From: Herbaspirillum hiltneri N3 | GTDB lineage: Bacteria > Pseudomonadota > Gammaproteobacteria > Burkholderiales > Burkholderiaceae_D | Length of the DNA: 64,000 nt | Reading direction: 5' to 3' | Assembly: GCF_001267925.1 (NCBI RefSeq) | Contig: NZ_CP011409.1 | Location: 248,001 to 312,000 of the forward strand | Shown here: positions 1 to 8,033 of the stretch, piece after piece | How positions within the stretch are numbered: position 1 is the first letter of the stretch | Layout of the letters: each line of letters begins with the position of its first letter | Program-made: the position numbers and the translations under genes | Notes under the pieces: generated by a model | Databases searched by the model: none | Seen by the model: only the letters and a program-made list of their open reading frames with translations | What the model was told of the DNA's origin: nothing

Positions 1-93
1 AAACTACCGGAACTGATGAAAAATGTTGCGGAGCTCAAGGTGCCGCTGATCGCCGAAGTGGGGACCGGCAAAAACTGGGACCAAGCCCATTAA
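1..93 (+). CDS. polA: DNA polymerase I, C-terminal end (partial)
   Basis: The first 30 codons in frame 1 end in TAA at 91-93 and read as the extreme C-terminus of DNA polymerase I. The residues VPLIAEVGTGKNWDQAH match the family-typical ending, in which a VPLLVEVG strand is followed by G-x-NWDQAH. Pol I fills gaps during Okazaki fragment maturation and excision repair. Only the last part of the palm/fingers polymerase domain is visible; the rest lies before the window. The identification rests on this short but very characteristic tail. Confidence 0.88.
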   Translation, partial: KLPELMKNVAELKVPLIAEVGTGKNWDQAH

Positions 94-96
94 TGA

Positions 97-205
97 CCTG
101 GTGAAGCTACTGCGCGCGCCCGTGTACGGCCTGCGGTGCTCGACGTACTCGCGTACGACTCCGCTCCTCGGCCGCACACGGGCGCGCTCGCTACGCTTCA
201 CCAGG
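97..205. repeat. Large imperfect inverted repeat with GTAC-N4-GTAC core
   Basis: The arms at about 97-131 and 170-205 are near-perfect reverse complements: CCTGGTGAAGC, then a short variable segment, then GCGCGCCCGTGT. The centre holds GTAC (145-148), four bases and GTAC (153-156), followed by GACT. The element starts three bases after the polA stop, so it could form a long hairpin in the transcript, but there is no T-run. The element at 13778-13876 has the same layout and core, which suggests a dispersed family. No ORF of its own is evident. Confidence 0.7.
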
Positions 206-533
206 CCATTGAGCACTGGCAGGTACTCGGAGCGTCATCTTTTCACATGAATTTATATTGATGCACGACAACGCAGATTGATGCAAAATGCATTTTCGGA
301 AGCAGGGATACACTTGCCGGAAATACAAGATAAAACGAATAACGATAAAAGTTGCAACAACGGCATCGCCCGATGCCGCTTGGGATAACAAACACAAACG
401 TAGTAGAGACACGAAGCTGTTGCGGTGAAGTTGGCTGTTGCGTCGACGGAAACACAGGCATAGGCAAGACGACGGATTCGGCGGACATTCGCGGGCGACC
501 GCTTCTCGGACAAGCAGAAACGAGGAGGCGTCA
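206..533. other. Non-coding region upstream of the chemoreceptor gene
   Basis: No convincing gene is present. It contains two direct copies of ATTGATGCA at 257-265 and 277-285, spaced 20 bases (about two helical turns), and a perfect 8-base-arm palindrome at 361-378 (CGGCATCG-CC-CGATGCCG). Either could be a regulatory site for the chemoreceptor gene. No clear sigma-70 or sigma-28 promoter could be assigned by eye. Confidence 0.5.
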
Positions 534-2183
534 ATGGTTGCAGGGATGAAGGTGGGGACACGGCTGGGGCTGGGGTTCGCGTGGGTGGTATTGCTGCTGA
601 TCGCGGTGACTGCGTTCGGCTTGTACAACATGGACCAGATGCAGCGGCGGTTCCTCGATGTGGTCGAGGTGAACAATCCTGAGACCAAACTGGTCAACGA
701 AATGATGGGCACGGTTTCGGAACGCTCCATCTCGCTGCGTAACCTGATGCTGCAGGGTGGTTCCGACGACATCGAAAGAGAAGCCGCCTACATCAAGGCG
801 CAGACACAGAAATATCAGAGCTCGGAGCAGAAGCTTCGCACCATGTTCGACAAGGATACGGGGGCTGTTGCCGAGAAGAAGGCAGCTATCCAGAAGATCA
901 AGGCGCAGGGCGATATCGCCCACAAGCTGATCGATCAGGCGGTCGATCTCGGTCTCAAGCGTGAAGCCTATGAACTGGCGCAATTCCTCAAGGACGAATA
1001 CCTGCCGGTGCAAAAGAAATGGCAGACCGAACTGTCCGCACTGGTGGCAGTCGAAGACCGCCTTAACACCGACGCCTCGCAAGCCAGCACCAGTGCATAC
1101 ACGGCTGCGCGCTGGCTCATGCTGGTCACCAGCGCGGTCGGCATCATCACCGCGCTGATCGCGGCAGCGTGGATCACGCGCAACTTGCTGAAGAAGCTCG
1201 GCGGCGAGCCTGACTACGCAGTAGCGATCGCCGGCCAGATCGCCGACGGCGACCTCGCCGTGCACATCGACACCAAGCCGGGGGACAAGGACAGCCTGCT
1301 GATGGCGATGAAGGGCATGCGCGACAAGCTGGCCGCCATCGTCACAGAGGTGCGCGTCGGTTCCGAAACCATCAGCACAGCTTCGACCGAAATCGCTCGC
1401 GGTAATCTCGATCTGTCGTCGCGCACCGAACAGCAGGCCGGCTCGCTCGAAGAAACCGCCTCGTCGATGGAACAGCTAAATTCCACCGTCAAGCAGAACG
1501 CCGAAAATGCGCAGCAGGCCAACCAGCTCGCCGTCGCCGCATCCGACGTCGCAGTACAAGGCGGCAGCATCGTGTCGCAGGTGGTGCAGACCATGGAATC
1601 GATCAACGCGTCGTCGCAAAAGGTGGTCGATATCATCAGCGTGATCGACGGCATCGCCTTCCAGACCAACATCCTCGCCTTGAACGCCGCGGTCGAAGCC
1701 GCGCGCGCCGGCGAGCAAGGGCGCGGCTTCGCCGTGGTGGCGTCGGAAGTGCGCAGCCTGGCCCAGCGCTCGGCCAGCGCCGCCAAGGAAATCAAGGTGC
1801 TTATCGGCGACTCCGTCGGCAAGGTCGAGAACGGCAGCAAGCTGGTCGAACAGGCCGGCGTGACCATGAACGACATCGTCACCAGCATCCGCCGCGTCAC
1901 CGACGTGATGTCCGAAATCACCAGCGCCAACAGCGAACAGAGCAGCGGCATCGAACAGGTCAACGAAGCCATCATCCAGATCGACGACATGACCCAGCAG
2001 AACGCCGCGCTGGTCGAGCAAGCCGCAGCTGCGGCGCAGTCGTTGCAGGACCAGGCAGCCAACCTGACCGCACTGGTCAGCGTGTTCAAGCTGGATGGCC
2101 GCCAGCTGAGCGCGCCGCCGGCGCAGCGGACCATCGACATCACGCCGATGCATCCAGAGCTGCCGGGCGCGATGGCGGCGTGA
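534..2183 (+). CDS. Methyl-accepting chemotaxis protein
   Basis: An inner-membrane chemoreceptor of 549 residues that passes ligand occupancy to CheA/CheW. A first membrane segment (about 9-30) is followed by a helical periplasmic domain of the four-helix-bundle type (about 31-190), a second membrane segment (about 192-213), a HAMP domain and the long cytoplasmic signalling coiled coil. The highly conserved hairpin tip (QTNILALNAAVEAARAGEQGRGFAVVASEVR, split as QTNILALNAAVEAARAGEQG then RGFAVVASEVR) starts near residue 377. The start is set by GAGGAGG five bases upstream of the ATG at 534; the frame is open further upstream without a better site. The C-terminus lacks the NWETF-type CheR/CheB tether. 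The ligand cannot be told from sequence. A terminator follows at 2265. Confidence 0.95.
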   Translation: MVAGMKVGTRLGLGFAWVVLLLIAVTAFGLYNMDQMQRRFLDVVEVNNPETKLVNEMMGTVSERSISLRNLMLQGGSDDIEREAAYIKAQTQKYQSSEQKLRTMFDKDTGAVAEKKAAIQKIKAQGDIAHKLIDQAVDLGLKREAYELAQFLKDEYLPVQKKWQTELSALVAVEDRLNTDASQASTSAYTAARWLMLVTSAVGIITALIAAAWITRNLLKKLGGEPDYAVAIAGQIADGDLAVHIDTKPGDKDSLLMAMKGMRDKLAAIVTEVRVGSETISTASTEIARGNLDLSSRTEQQAGSLEETASSMEQLNSTVKQNAENAQQANQLAVAASDVAVQGGSIVSQVVQTMESINASSQKVVDIISVIDGIAFQTNILALNAAVEAARAGEQGRGFAVVASEVRSLAQRSASAAKEIKVLIGDSVGKVENGSKLVEQAGVTMNDIVTSIRRVTDVMSEITSANSEQSSGIEQVNEAIIQIDDMTQQNAALVEQAAAAAQSLQDQAANLTALVSVFKLDGRQLSAPPAQRTIDITPMHPELPGAMAA

Positions 2184-2264
2184 CGCCTGCCTGTCGCAAG
2201 TCTTCGTATCTTGTAGAATGCTTGCGGTAGTTCCAGTTGACCTTTTAGCCAAGACACCGGCCGG

Positions 2265-2298
2265 GGCCTGCCTGTATTGCAAGGCAGGCCGTGTTTTT
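2265..2298 (+). terminator. Rho-independent terminator after the chemoreceptor gene
   Basis: A nine-base stem GGCCTGCCT (2265-2273) pairs with AGGCAGGCC (2282-2290), followed by GTGTTTTTG. It separates the chemoreceptor from the hydrolase gene that starts at 2370. Confidence 0.8.
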
Positions 2299-2369
2299 GT
2301 TTACGCCGGTTTCATCCCGTTTTTGCGCACTTTCTGCACTTCCTGCACGTCCGACTCCTGGAGAATTTC

Positions 2370-3254
2370 ATGAACGATCTGAAGAATGATGTAGACAGCC
2401 TGGTGGGCACGACTGGCCTGCTCGATGCCGGCAATCGCCGTACTTTCATCAAGACCGCGCTGGGCACCGGCTTCGCCGCCGCCGTGCTGCCGGTCTGCGC
2501 ACAGACCATGATCAAGACCGACACCGTCGGCCTCACCGCCGGCGAAGTCAGCGTGATGGTCAACGGCACCAAGGTGCCGGCTTATCGCGCGCAGCCGGAA
2601 GGCAAGACCAACTTGCCGGTAATCCTGGTGATTTCCGAAATCTTCGGCGTGCATGAGCACATTGCCGACATCGCACGCCGTTTCGCCAAGCTCGGCTACC
2701 TGGCGATTGCGCCGGATTTCTTCGTGCGTCAGGGTAATCCTGCGGTCTACCCGACCATCGCCGAACTGAACAAGGAAATCATCTCCAAGGTGCCCGACGA
2801 GCAAGTGTTCGGCGACCTCGACGCCTACGTCGCCTGGGCCGGCCAGAACGGCGGCAATCCGGACAAGATCGGCATCAACGGCTTCTGCTGGGGCGGCCGC
2901 ATCGTCTGGCTGTACAGCGCGCGCAATCCGAAGATCAAGGCCGGCGCTGCATGGTACGGACGCATCGTCGGCGAGAAATCGGCGCTGCAACCGCAGCATC
3001 CGATCGACATCGCGCCGACCCTGAAAGCGCCGGTGCTCGGCCTGTACGGCGGCAAGGACGGCGGCATCCCGGTCGCGACCGTGGAGCAGATGAAGGAAGC
3101 GCTGGCCAAGACCGGCAACAAGTCCGAGTTCATCGTGTTCCCGAATTCGGGTCACGCCTTCAACGCCGACTATCGTTCGAGCTATGTGGAGGCAGATGCC
3201 AAGGAAGGCTGGAAGCGCGCCATCGAATGGTTCAAATCGCACGGCGTGGGCTGA
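2370..3254 (+). CDS. Tat-exported dienelactone hydrolase family protein
   Basis: An alpha/beta hydrolase of 294 residues in the dienelactone hydrolase (carboxymethylenebutenolidase) family. The visible triad is a cysteine nucleophile in G-F-C173-W-G-G, Asp230 (GGKDGG) and His262 (NSGHAF). The N-terminus carries a twin-arginine signal, NRRTFIKTALGTGFAAAVLP, ending near a VCAQ cleavage region, so the folded protein probably acts in the periplasm, unlike classical cytoplasmic dienelactone hydrolases. The start at 2370 follows CTGGAG with good spacing; longer in-frame starts run into the preceding terminator. It stands alone, closed by a terminator at 3356. The substrate is unknown, since many family members do not act on dienelactones. 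Confidence 0.87.
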   Translation: MNDLKNDVDSLVGTTGLLDAGNRRTFIKTALGTGFAAAVLPVCAQTMIKTDTVGLTAGEVSVMVNGTKVPAYRAQPEGKTNLPVILVISEIFGVHEHIADIARRFAKLGYLAIAPDFFVRQGNPAVYPTIAELNKEIISKVPDEQVFGDLDAYVAWAGQNGGNPDKIGINGFCWGGRIVWLYSARNPKIKAGAAWYGRIVGEKSALQPQHPIDIAPTLKAPVLGLYGGKDGGIPVATVEQMKEALAKTGNKSEFIVFPNSGHAFNADYRSSYVEADAKEGWKRAIEWFKSHGVG

Positions 3255-3355
3255 TCTCTATATAGTGGGGCCGGCCTGCTCCCTGCGCCAGTTTTTGGGG
3301 CGGCGAAAGCAAGGCTGATGTGGCGCCGCACTGATTTGGATCAGTTGCTTGCACT

Positions 3356-3386
3356 GAGGACGGATTTTTCCGTCCTCTTTTTATTT
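3356..3386 (+). terminator. Rho-independent terminator after the hydrolase gene
   Basis: The stem GAGGACGGA (3356-3364) pairs with TCCGTCCTC (3369-3377) around a four-T loop, followed by a run of T residues. The rest of 3255-3743 has no gene that I can support; it also holds the GTAC-rich repeat at 3614-3653. Confidence 0.87.
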
Positions 3387-3613
3387 GTCCGTCAACAAAA
3401 GCGGCGTATCTCCTCCTGCCGGCGCATGGCACGCAGATTGCTAGTTTGAAGACTGAGTAGAAGCGGCTAGCCGTCGATCCGGATACCATCGACTGTGGGG
3501 CATTGCTCGTGACGCCATCGGAATGGACCAGTGGCACCTGTGAATTTATAGGACACGAGAAATGCTGCGCCGATCTCCGCACTCATGCTGCTCAAACCAT
3601 ACTTCCCTTGCTC

Positions 3614-3653
3614 GTACTCGTGCATGTACATGTACTACTTGTACTACATGTAC
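3614..3653. repeat. Phased GTAC repeats upstream of the catabolic operon
   Basis: GTAC occurs five times in 40 bases, at 3614, 3626, 3632, 3641 and 3650. The last three start successive 9-base units (GTACTACTT, GTACTACAT, GTACTTGCA). It lies about 90 bases before the first gene of the oxygenase/transport operon, so it is a candidate regulator-binding region. This is inference from position and pattern only. Confidence 0.45.
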
Positions 3654-3743
3654 TTGCAGCCGCGTTCATGTCTGCGGCAATCGTTTTCTCCCTGAATCTC
3701 TTGCGCATTGCGCAGCGCTGTTGCAGCCTCACGGAGTCATGCA

Positions 3744-4757
3744 ATGACGACCGTGCACGAGCCCTTCATGACACCGGTGCAGTCCGGCGCGCAATTGCGT
3801 CTGCGCGTGGCTGCAGTCCGAGAGGATGGCCACGGCATCCGCGTCTTTGATCTGTGCGCCGATGACGGGCGCCGCTTGCCGGCATGGACGCCGGGCGCGC
3901 ATATCAAACTGTCCTTGCCCGGCGGACTGGAACGCTGCTACTCCCTGTGCAATACGCCCGAAGAGACCGGCTTCTATCGCATCGCCGTCAAACGCGAAGA
4001 GGCGTCACGCGGCGGCTCGGCCTGGCTGCATGAACACGCCGGCGTGGGCGCCCGACTGACGGCCTATGGCCCCATCAATGCGTTTCCCTTGCAAGACAGT
4101 GAGCATCCCGCTGCGCTGTTCGCTGCCGGCATCGGCATTACGCCGATCTATGCCATGGCGGCCGATTTGCTGTCCCGGGGACGCGCCGCGCAGCTGCATT
4201 ACTTCGCGCGCAGCATGGGGCATGCCGCCTTTCTCTCTCCGCTGTCGCAGTCCGCCATGGCGGGGCATTGCCATTTCCACTTCGGTCTGAGTGCGGAAGA
4301 AGCCGGCATCGCCATCGCTGCCGGCCTGGCCGTATTGCCGCGCGCCGCGCCGCTGTATGTCTGCGGTCCGGCTCCCTTCATCGCGCAGGTGCGAGAGCAG
4401 GCGATGCAGCTTGGCTGGCGCGATGCCGATGTGCACTTCGAACTGTTCGCCTCCACGGCACCCGCGAGCGATCCCCACGCAGCGCAAGACCGCGCATTCG
4501 AACTCGTGCTGCGGCGCTCCGGCGTGCAATGTCTGGTGCAGCCGGGACAGAGCATCGCCGCCGCCGCGGCGGCGGCAGGCGTACAAATCGGCACCTCGTG
4601 CGGAGAAGGCTTTTGCGGCAGTTGCCGGACCGGTGTGCTGGAAGGCGTACCCGATCATCGCGACAGCGTACTGACGGAAAAGGAGCGCGCCGCCGGCCGA
4701 TGCCTGATGCCCTGCGTGTCGCGCTGTCGCGGCGAACGTCTCGTGCTGGATATCTGA
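3744..4757 (+). CDS. PDR/VanB-type oxygenase reductase (FMN/FAD, NAD, 2Fe-2S)
   Basis: A soluble 337-residue electron-transfer protein of the phthalate dioxygenase reductase family. The order is flavin domain (R64-C-Y-S motif), NAD(P) domain (GIGITP at 129-134, CGP near 207-209) and a C-terminal plant-type [2Fe-2S] ferredoxin domain with Cys286, Cys291, Cys294 and Cys324. It moves electrons from NAD(P)H to a partner oxygenase. The obvious partner is the Rieske protein encoded at 6996-8021 in the same run. The start at 3744 is chosen for GGAG seven bases upstream; an upstream in-frame ATG at 3708 has poorer context. It is the first gene of the likely operon 3744-11121. Confidence 0.92.
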   Translation: MTTVHEPFMTPVQSGAQLRLRVAAVREDGHGIRVFDLCADDGRRLPAWTPGAHIKLSLPGGLERCYSLCNTPEETGFYRIAVKREEASRGGSAWLHEHAGVGARLTAYGPINAFPLQDSEHPAALFAAGIGITPIYAMAADLLSRGRAAQLHYFARSMGHAAFLSPLSQSAMAGHCHFHFGLSAEEAGIAIAAGLAVLPRAAPLYVCGPAPFIAQVREQAMQLGWRDADVHFELFASTAPASDPHAAQDRAFELVLRRSGVQCLVQPGQSIAAAAAAAGVQIGTSCGEGFCGSCRTGVLEGVPDHRDSVLTEKERAAGRCLMPCVSRCRGERLVLDI

Positions 4758-4797
4758 TTTTCGATTGACGTACAACAACCCACCTGAAAGGAAGGCC

Positions 4798-5808
4798 ATG
4801 AGTAAGCAAACAAACGGCAAGCGAACATCTCTCCTCCGTATTGCTGCAGCATTGATCGGCGTGCTGGCATTGCAGACTGCTGCGACAGCGCAGGCGCAGG
4901 CACAGGAAAAGGTCACCCTGCTGAGCAACTGGTACGCGCAGGCCGAGCACGGCGGGTTCTATCAGGCCGTCGCCAAGGGCATCTACAAGAAGTACGGCAT
5001 GGACGTCACCATCAAGATGGGCGGGCCGCAAGTCAACAACATGCAGATTCTGGTCGCCGGCCAGGCCGATTTCAGCATGGGTTACGACTTCGCCGTGTTG
5101 AAGGGCGTTGAGCAGGGCTTGCCGCTGGTGACGGTCGGCACTTCATTTCAATCCGATCTGCAAGGCATGATGACGCACGCCGACGTACCCAATCTCGGTG
5201 CGCTGAAGGACAAGACGATTTTGGTGGCGGGCTCTGGCCAATCGAGCTGGTGGCCATGGTTGAAGGCCAAATACGGTTACACCGATGCACAGTCGAAGGC
5301 TTACACCTTCAACCTGCAACCGTTCTTCGCCGATCCGAACACCGTGCAGCAGGCGTACCCGTCGTCGGAATTGTTCCAGGCCGAGAAGTCCGGCGCCAAG
5401 GCCAACTTCTTCCTGTTTGCACAGGATGGCTATCCGCCTTACGGCACTACCATCGTCACGCTGCAAAAGACGGTGGCGACCAAGCCTGATCTCGTGAAGC
5501 GCTTCGTCAAGGCGACCGCCGAAGGCTGGAAGAGCTACCTGGAAGATCCTGCACCGGCCAATGCACTGATCAAGCAGGACAACAAGAACATGGGCGATGA
5601 ACAGCTGGCCTACGCCGTGAAGAAGCTCAAGGAGCTGAAGGTCGTGACCGGCGGCGACGCTGCCAAACAAGGCATCGGCATCATGACCGACGAACGCTGG
5701 AAGAAGACCTACGACACCATGGTCTCGACCGGCTTGCTGAAGGCCGACGTCGACTGGCACAAGGCGTACACCACGCAGTTCGTCAAAGACATGCACGTGA
5801 TGCCTTGA
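4798..5808 (+). CDS. ABC transporter substrate-binding protein, NitT/TauT (NMT1/THI5-like)
   Basis: A periplasmic solute receptor of 336 residues. A basic N-terminus and a hydrophobic stretch (about 14-32) end in AQAQAQ, a typical signal peptidase I region. The mature part starts KVTLLSNWYAQAEHGGFYQAVAKGIYKKYGMDVTI (as KVTLLSNWYAQAEHGG, FYQAVAKGIYKKYG), the hallmark of NMT1/THI5-like receptors, whose known ligands include pyrimidine precursors, taurine, nitrate and aromatic sulfonates. It pairs with the ATPase at 8034 and the permease at 8902; the importer genes are split by two oxygenase genes. The start at 4798 has GAAAGGA upstream. The ligand cannot be read from sequence. Confidence 0.9.
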   Translation: MSKQTNGKRTSLLRIAAALIGVLALQTAATAQAQAQEKVTLLSNWYAQAEHGGFYQAVAKGIYKKYGMDVTIKMGGPQVNNMQILVAGQADFSMGYDFAVLKGVEQGLPLVTVGTSFQSDLQGMMTHADVPNLGALKDKTILVAGSGQSSWWPWLKAKYGYTDAQSKAYTFNLQPFFADPNTVQQAYPSSELFQAEKSGAKANFFLFAQDGYPPYGTTIVTLQKTVATKPDLVKRFVKATAEGWKSYLEDPAPANALIKQDNKNMGDEQLAYAVKKLKELKVVTGGDAAKQGIGIMTDERWKKTYDTMVSTGLLKADVDWHKAYTTQFVKDMHVMP

Positions 5809-5904
5809 GTGTCGCCGGATGGTCGTTTGCCATTTGCCGTTTGCCGGTCTGCGCCGCTGGTTGGCGCAGACCGGATGCCCGAAGTTCATTTGCGTGAGGA
5901 CGCC

Positions 5905-6900
5905 ATGATTCCCTACACTCCACCCAAGACCGTGCAGCGCCTGCCGGTCATCGATTTTGCCGATGCGTTTTCAAGCGACCTCGGCAAGCGCGAAGCCGTC
6001 GCCTGGGAAATCCACAAGATCGCCCGCGACGTCGGCTTCTTCTACCTGGTCAATCATGGCGTGCCGTCCGCGCTGGTGGACGGGCAGTTCGATTGGGCGC
6101 GGCGTTTTTTTGCCGCACCGGATGCCGTCAAGCGCGCGGTCGACATGTCGCTGTCGCCGGCGGGCTTCGGTTATGAACGCATCGGCACGCAGGCATTGGA
6201 TGACGGCCCGACCGATCTCAAAGAGGGCTTCCAGTTCGGCACGGATCTGCCGCCCGATCATCCTTACGTACGGCAAGGCGTGCTGCGCTACGGCCACAAC
6301 CTCTGGCCGCAGGAGTTGCCCGGCATGCGCGCACATGCGCAGCAATACCATGCCGCCATGAGCGTTCTGTCGCAACGCTTGCTGTCGATCATCGCGCTGT
6401 CGCTGCAATTGCCGGAAGATTTCTTCGATTTCGCACTCGGTACGCCGATCGCCACGCAGCGTATGCTGCACTATCCGCCGCAGCCTGCCGACGCCCAGCA
6501 CAACCAGATTGGCGCCGGCGCGCATACCGACTGGGGACTCGTCACCATCCTGGCGCAGGATGACATCGGCGGTCTGGAAGTGCGCAATGCCGATGGCGAG
6601 TGGGTACGCGCCACGCCGATCCACGGCAGCTTCGTGGTCAACATCGGCGATTTGCTGCAGCGCTGGAGCAATGACATTTATCACAGCAATGCGCATCGCG
6701 TGCGCAACGACAATCCGGCGCCGCGCTATTCCCTGCCGTTCTTCATGGACGGCGATCACGCGGTGACGGTGTCGTGCCTGCCGTCGTGCTGTTCCGATGC
6801 GCATCCGGCGCGCTACGCGCCGTGCACCATCGGCGACTACCTCACGCAAAAAGTGCAGGAAACCTTTGGCGCCGCCAGCGTACTGGCTGTGGCGCCGTGA
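5905..6900 (+). CDS. Isopenicillin N synthase-like Fe(II)/2-oxoglutarate-type oxygenase
   Basis: A soluble non-haem iron oxygenase of 331 residues. An N-terminal DIOX_N-like segment (LPVIDFADAF, VGFFYLVNHGVP) precedes the jelly-roll core. The metal triad is His207 and Asp209 (AGAHTDWG) and His264; Arg274 in RYSLPFF would bind the 2-oxoglutarate carboxylate. The family covers plant-type 2-oxoglutarate dioxygenases and bacterial relatives that hydroxylate or demethylate small molecules. It lies between the binding protein and the Rieske gene, so it probably acts on the imported compound or its product. The start at 5905 follows a TGAGGA site; the in-frame extension to 5809 starts directly after the previous stop and lacks a ribosome site. 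Confidence 0.88.
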   Translation: MIPYTPPKTVQRLPVIDFADAFSSDLGKREAVAWEIHKIARDVGFFYLVNHGVPSALVDGQFDWARRFFAAPDAVKRAVDMSLSPAGFGYERIGTQALDDGPTDLKEGFQFGTDLPPDHPYVRQGVLRYGHNLWPQELPGMRAHAQQYHAAMSVLSQRLLSIIALSLQLPEDFFDFALGTPIATQRMLHYPPQPADAQHNQIGAGAHTDWGLVTILAQDDIGGLEVRNADGEWVRATPIHGSFVVNIGDLLQRWSNDIYHSNAHRVRNDNPAPRYSLPFFMDGDHAVTVSCLPSCCSDAHPARYAPCTIGDYLTQKVQETFGAASVLAVAP

Positions 6901-6995
6901 ATGATGTTGCGGCGAAGGCGACCATGATGGCGCGCCGGCCGCTTGGCCATGTCTTTGCAAGAGCAAGACGTGGCTGGTTTTAAAGGAGTTGCACC

Positions 6996-8021
6996 ATGCT
7001 GGTTACGAAACAGAAAGTCTTGCGCAAGTTCTGGTACGCGGTCATGCCGATCGCCATGCTGGAAGACGGCCCTAAACCTTTCACGCTGCTGGGTGAGAAC
7101 ATCGTCGTCTGGCTCAAGTCGCCGGGCAAGCCGGCTGCCCTGCAGGACCGATGCTGCCATCGCACGGCGAAACTGTCGAAGGGCTTCGTCGAGAACGGCA
7201 ACATCGTGTGCGGCTATCACGGCTGGACCTTCGACTGCGCCGGCGCCTGCGTGCGCGTGCCGCAGAACGCTGACGGCTCGGTGCCGGCCGGGGCGATGGT
7301 GCAGTCGTATTACTGTGAAGAGCGTTACGGCTACGTGTGGGTGGCGCTGGAGAAGCCGCTGCGCGACATCCCGTTCTTCCCGGAGGAAACCACGCCGGGT
7401 TATCGCCGCATCTTCCAGTTCTACGAACGTTGGGAAACCAGCGCGTTGCGCATGATGGAAAACTCCTTCGACAACTCGCACTTCAGCTACGTGCATCGCG
7501 GCACCTTCGGCCTGTACGACCAGCCCAAGCCGGAGAAGTACGAGATCAATGAAACCGATTACGGCTTCGAAGCGGAAACGCTGGTGCCGATCAAGAACGT
7601 GCCGGCCAGCTACCGCGTCACCGGCACCACCGACGACACCACCATGCGCCACATGTTCAACCGCTGGTATCTGCCGTTTTCGCGCCGCTTCGGTTGCCAG
7701 TATCCGGGCTCGGGCCGCCATCACATCATCTACAACTGCGCCACGCCTATCGATGACGGTTCCATCATGCTGGCCCAGTGGCTGTATCGCAACGACACCG
7801 AAGAGGATTGCGCCGAAGCCGAGCTGATCGCCTGGGACGCGCCCATCCTGGTGGAAGACCGCGAGATTCTGGAGGCCACCGACCCCGACGCTTGCATCGA
7901 CGTGCGCCGCAAGCAGGAGTTCCACATGGCGTCCGACCGCCCGGGTCTGATCATGCGCCGCATGCTGTTGCAGTTGCTGGAAGAGCATGGCGAAACCGAA
8001 GTTTTCCGCAGCAAAGACTAG
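6996..8021 (+). CDS. Rieske non-haem iron oxygenase, alpha subunit
   Basis: A terminal oxygenase component of 341 residues. The Rieske [2Fe-2S] ligands are C53-x-H55 and C72-x2-H75. The mononuclear iron site is seen in N-S-F-D159-N-S-H162-x4-H167. The length and layout match the monomer-type (VanA/oxygenase-demethylase) members, which often pair with a PDR-type reductase such as the one at 3744. Such enzymes hydroxylate rings or remove N- or O-methyl groups. AAAGGAG lies before the ATG. The next gene starts 12 bases after the stop. The substrate is unknown; the neighbouring deaminase points to an N-heterocycle, but that is inference. Confidence 0.92.
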   Translation: MLVTKQKVLRKFWYAVMPIAMLEDGPKPFTLLGENIVVWLKSPGKPAALQDRCCHRTAKLSKGFVENGNIVCGYHGWTFDCAGACVRVPQNADGSVPAGAMVQSYYCEERYGYVWVALEKPLRDIPFFPEETTPGYRRIFQFYERWETSALRMMENSFDNSHFSYVHRGTFGLYDQPKPEKYEINETDYGFEAETLVPIKNVPASYRVTGTTDDTTMRHMFNRWYLPFSRRFGCQYPGSGRHHIIYNCATPIDDGSIMLAQWLYRNDTEEDCAEAELIAWDAPILVEDREILEATDPDACIDVRRKQEFHMASDRPGLIMRRMLLQLLEEHGETEVFRSKD

Positions 8022-8033
8022 AGGCCGGGAGCA

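Noticed and set aside
300..400. Possible sigma-28 promoter for the chemoreceptor (TAAAACG...CGATAA)
   Set aside because: The spacing between the two parts is much too short for a flagellar sigma factor promoter.
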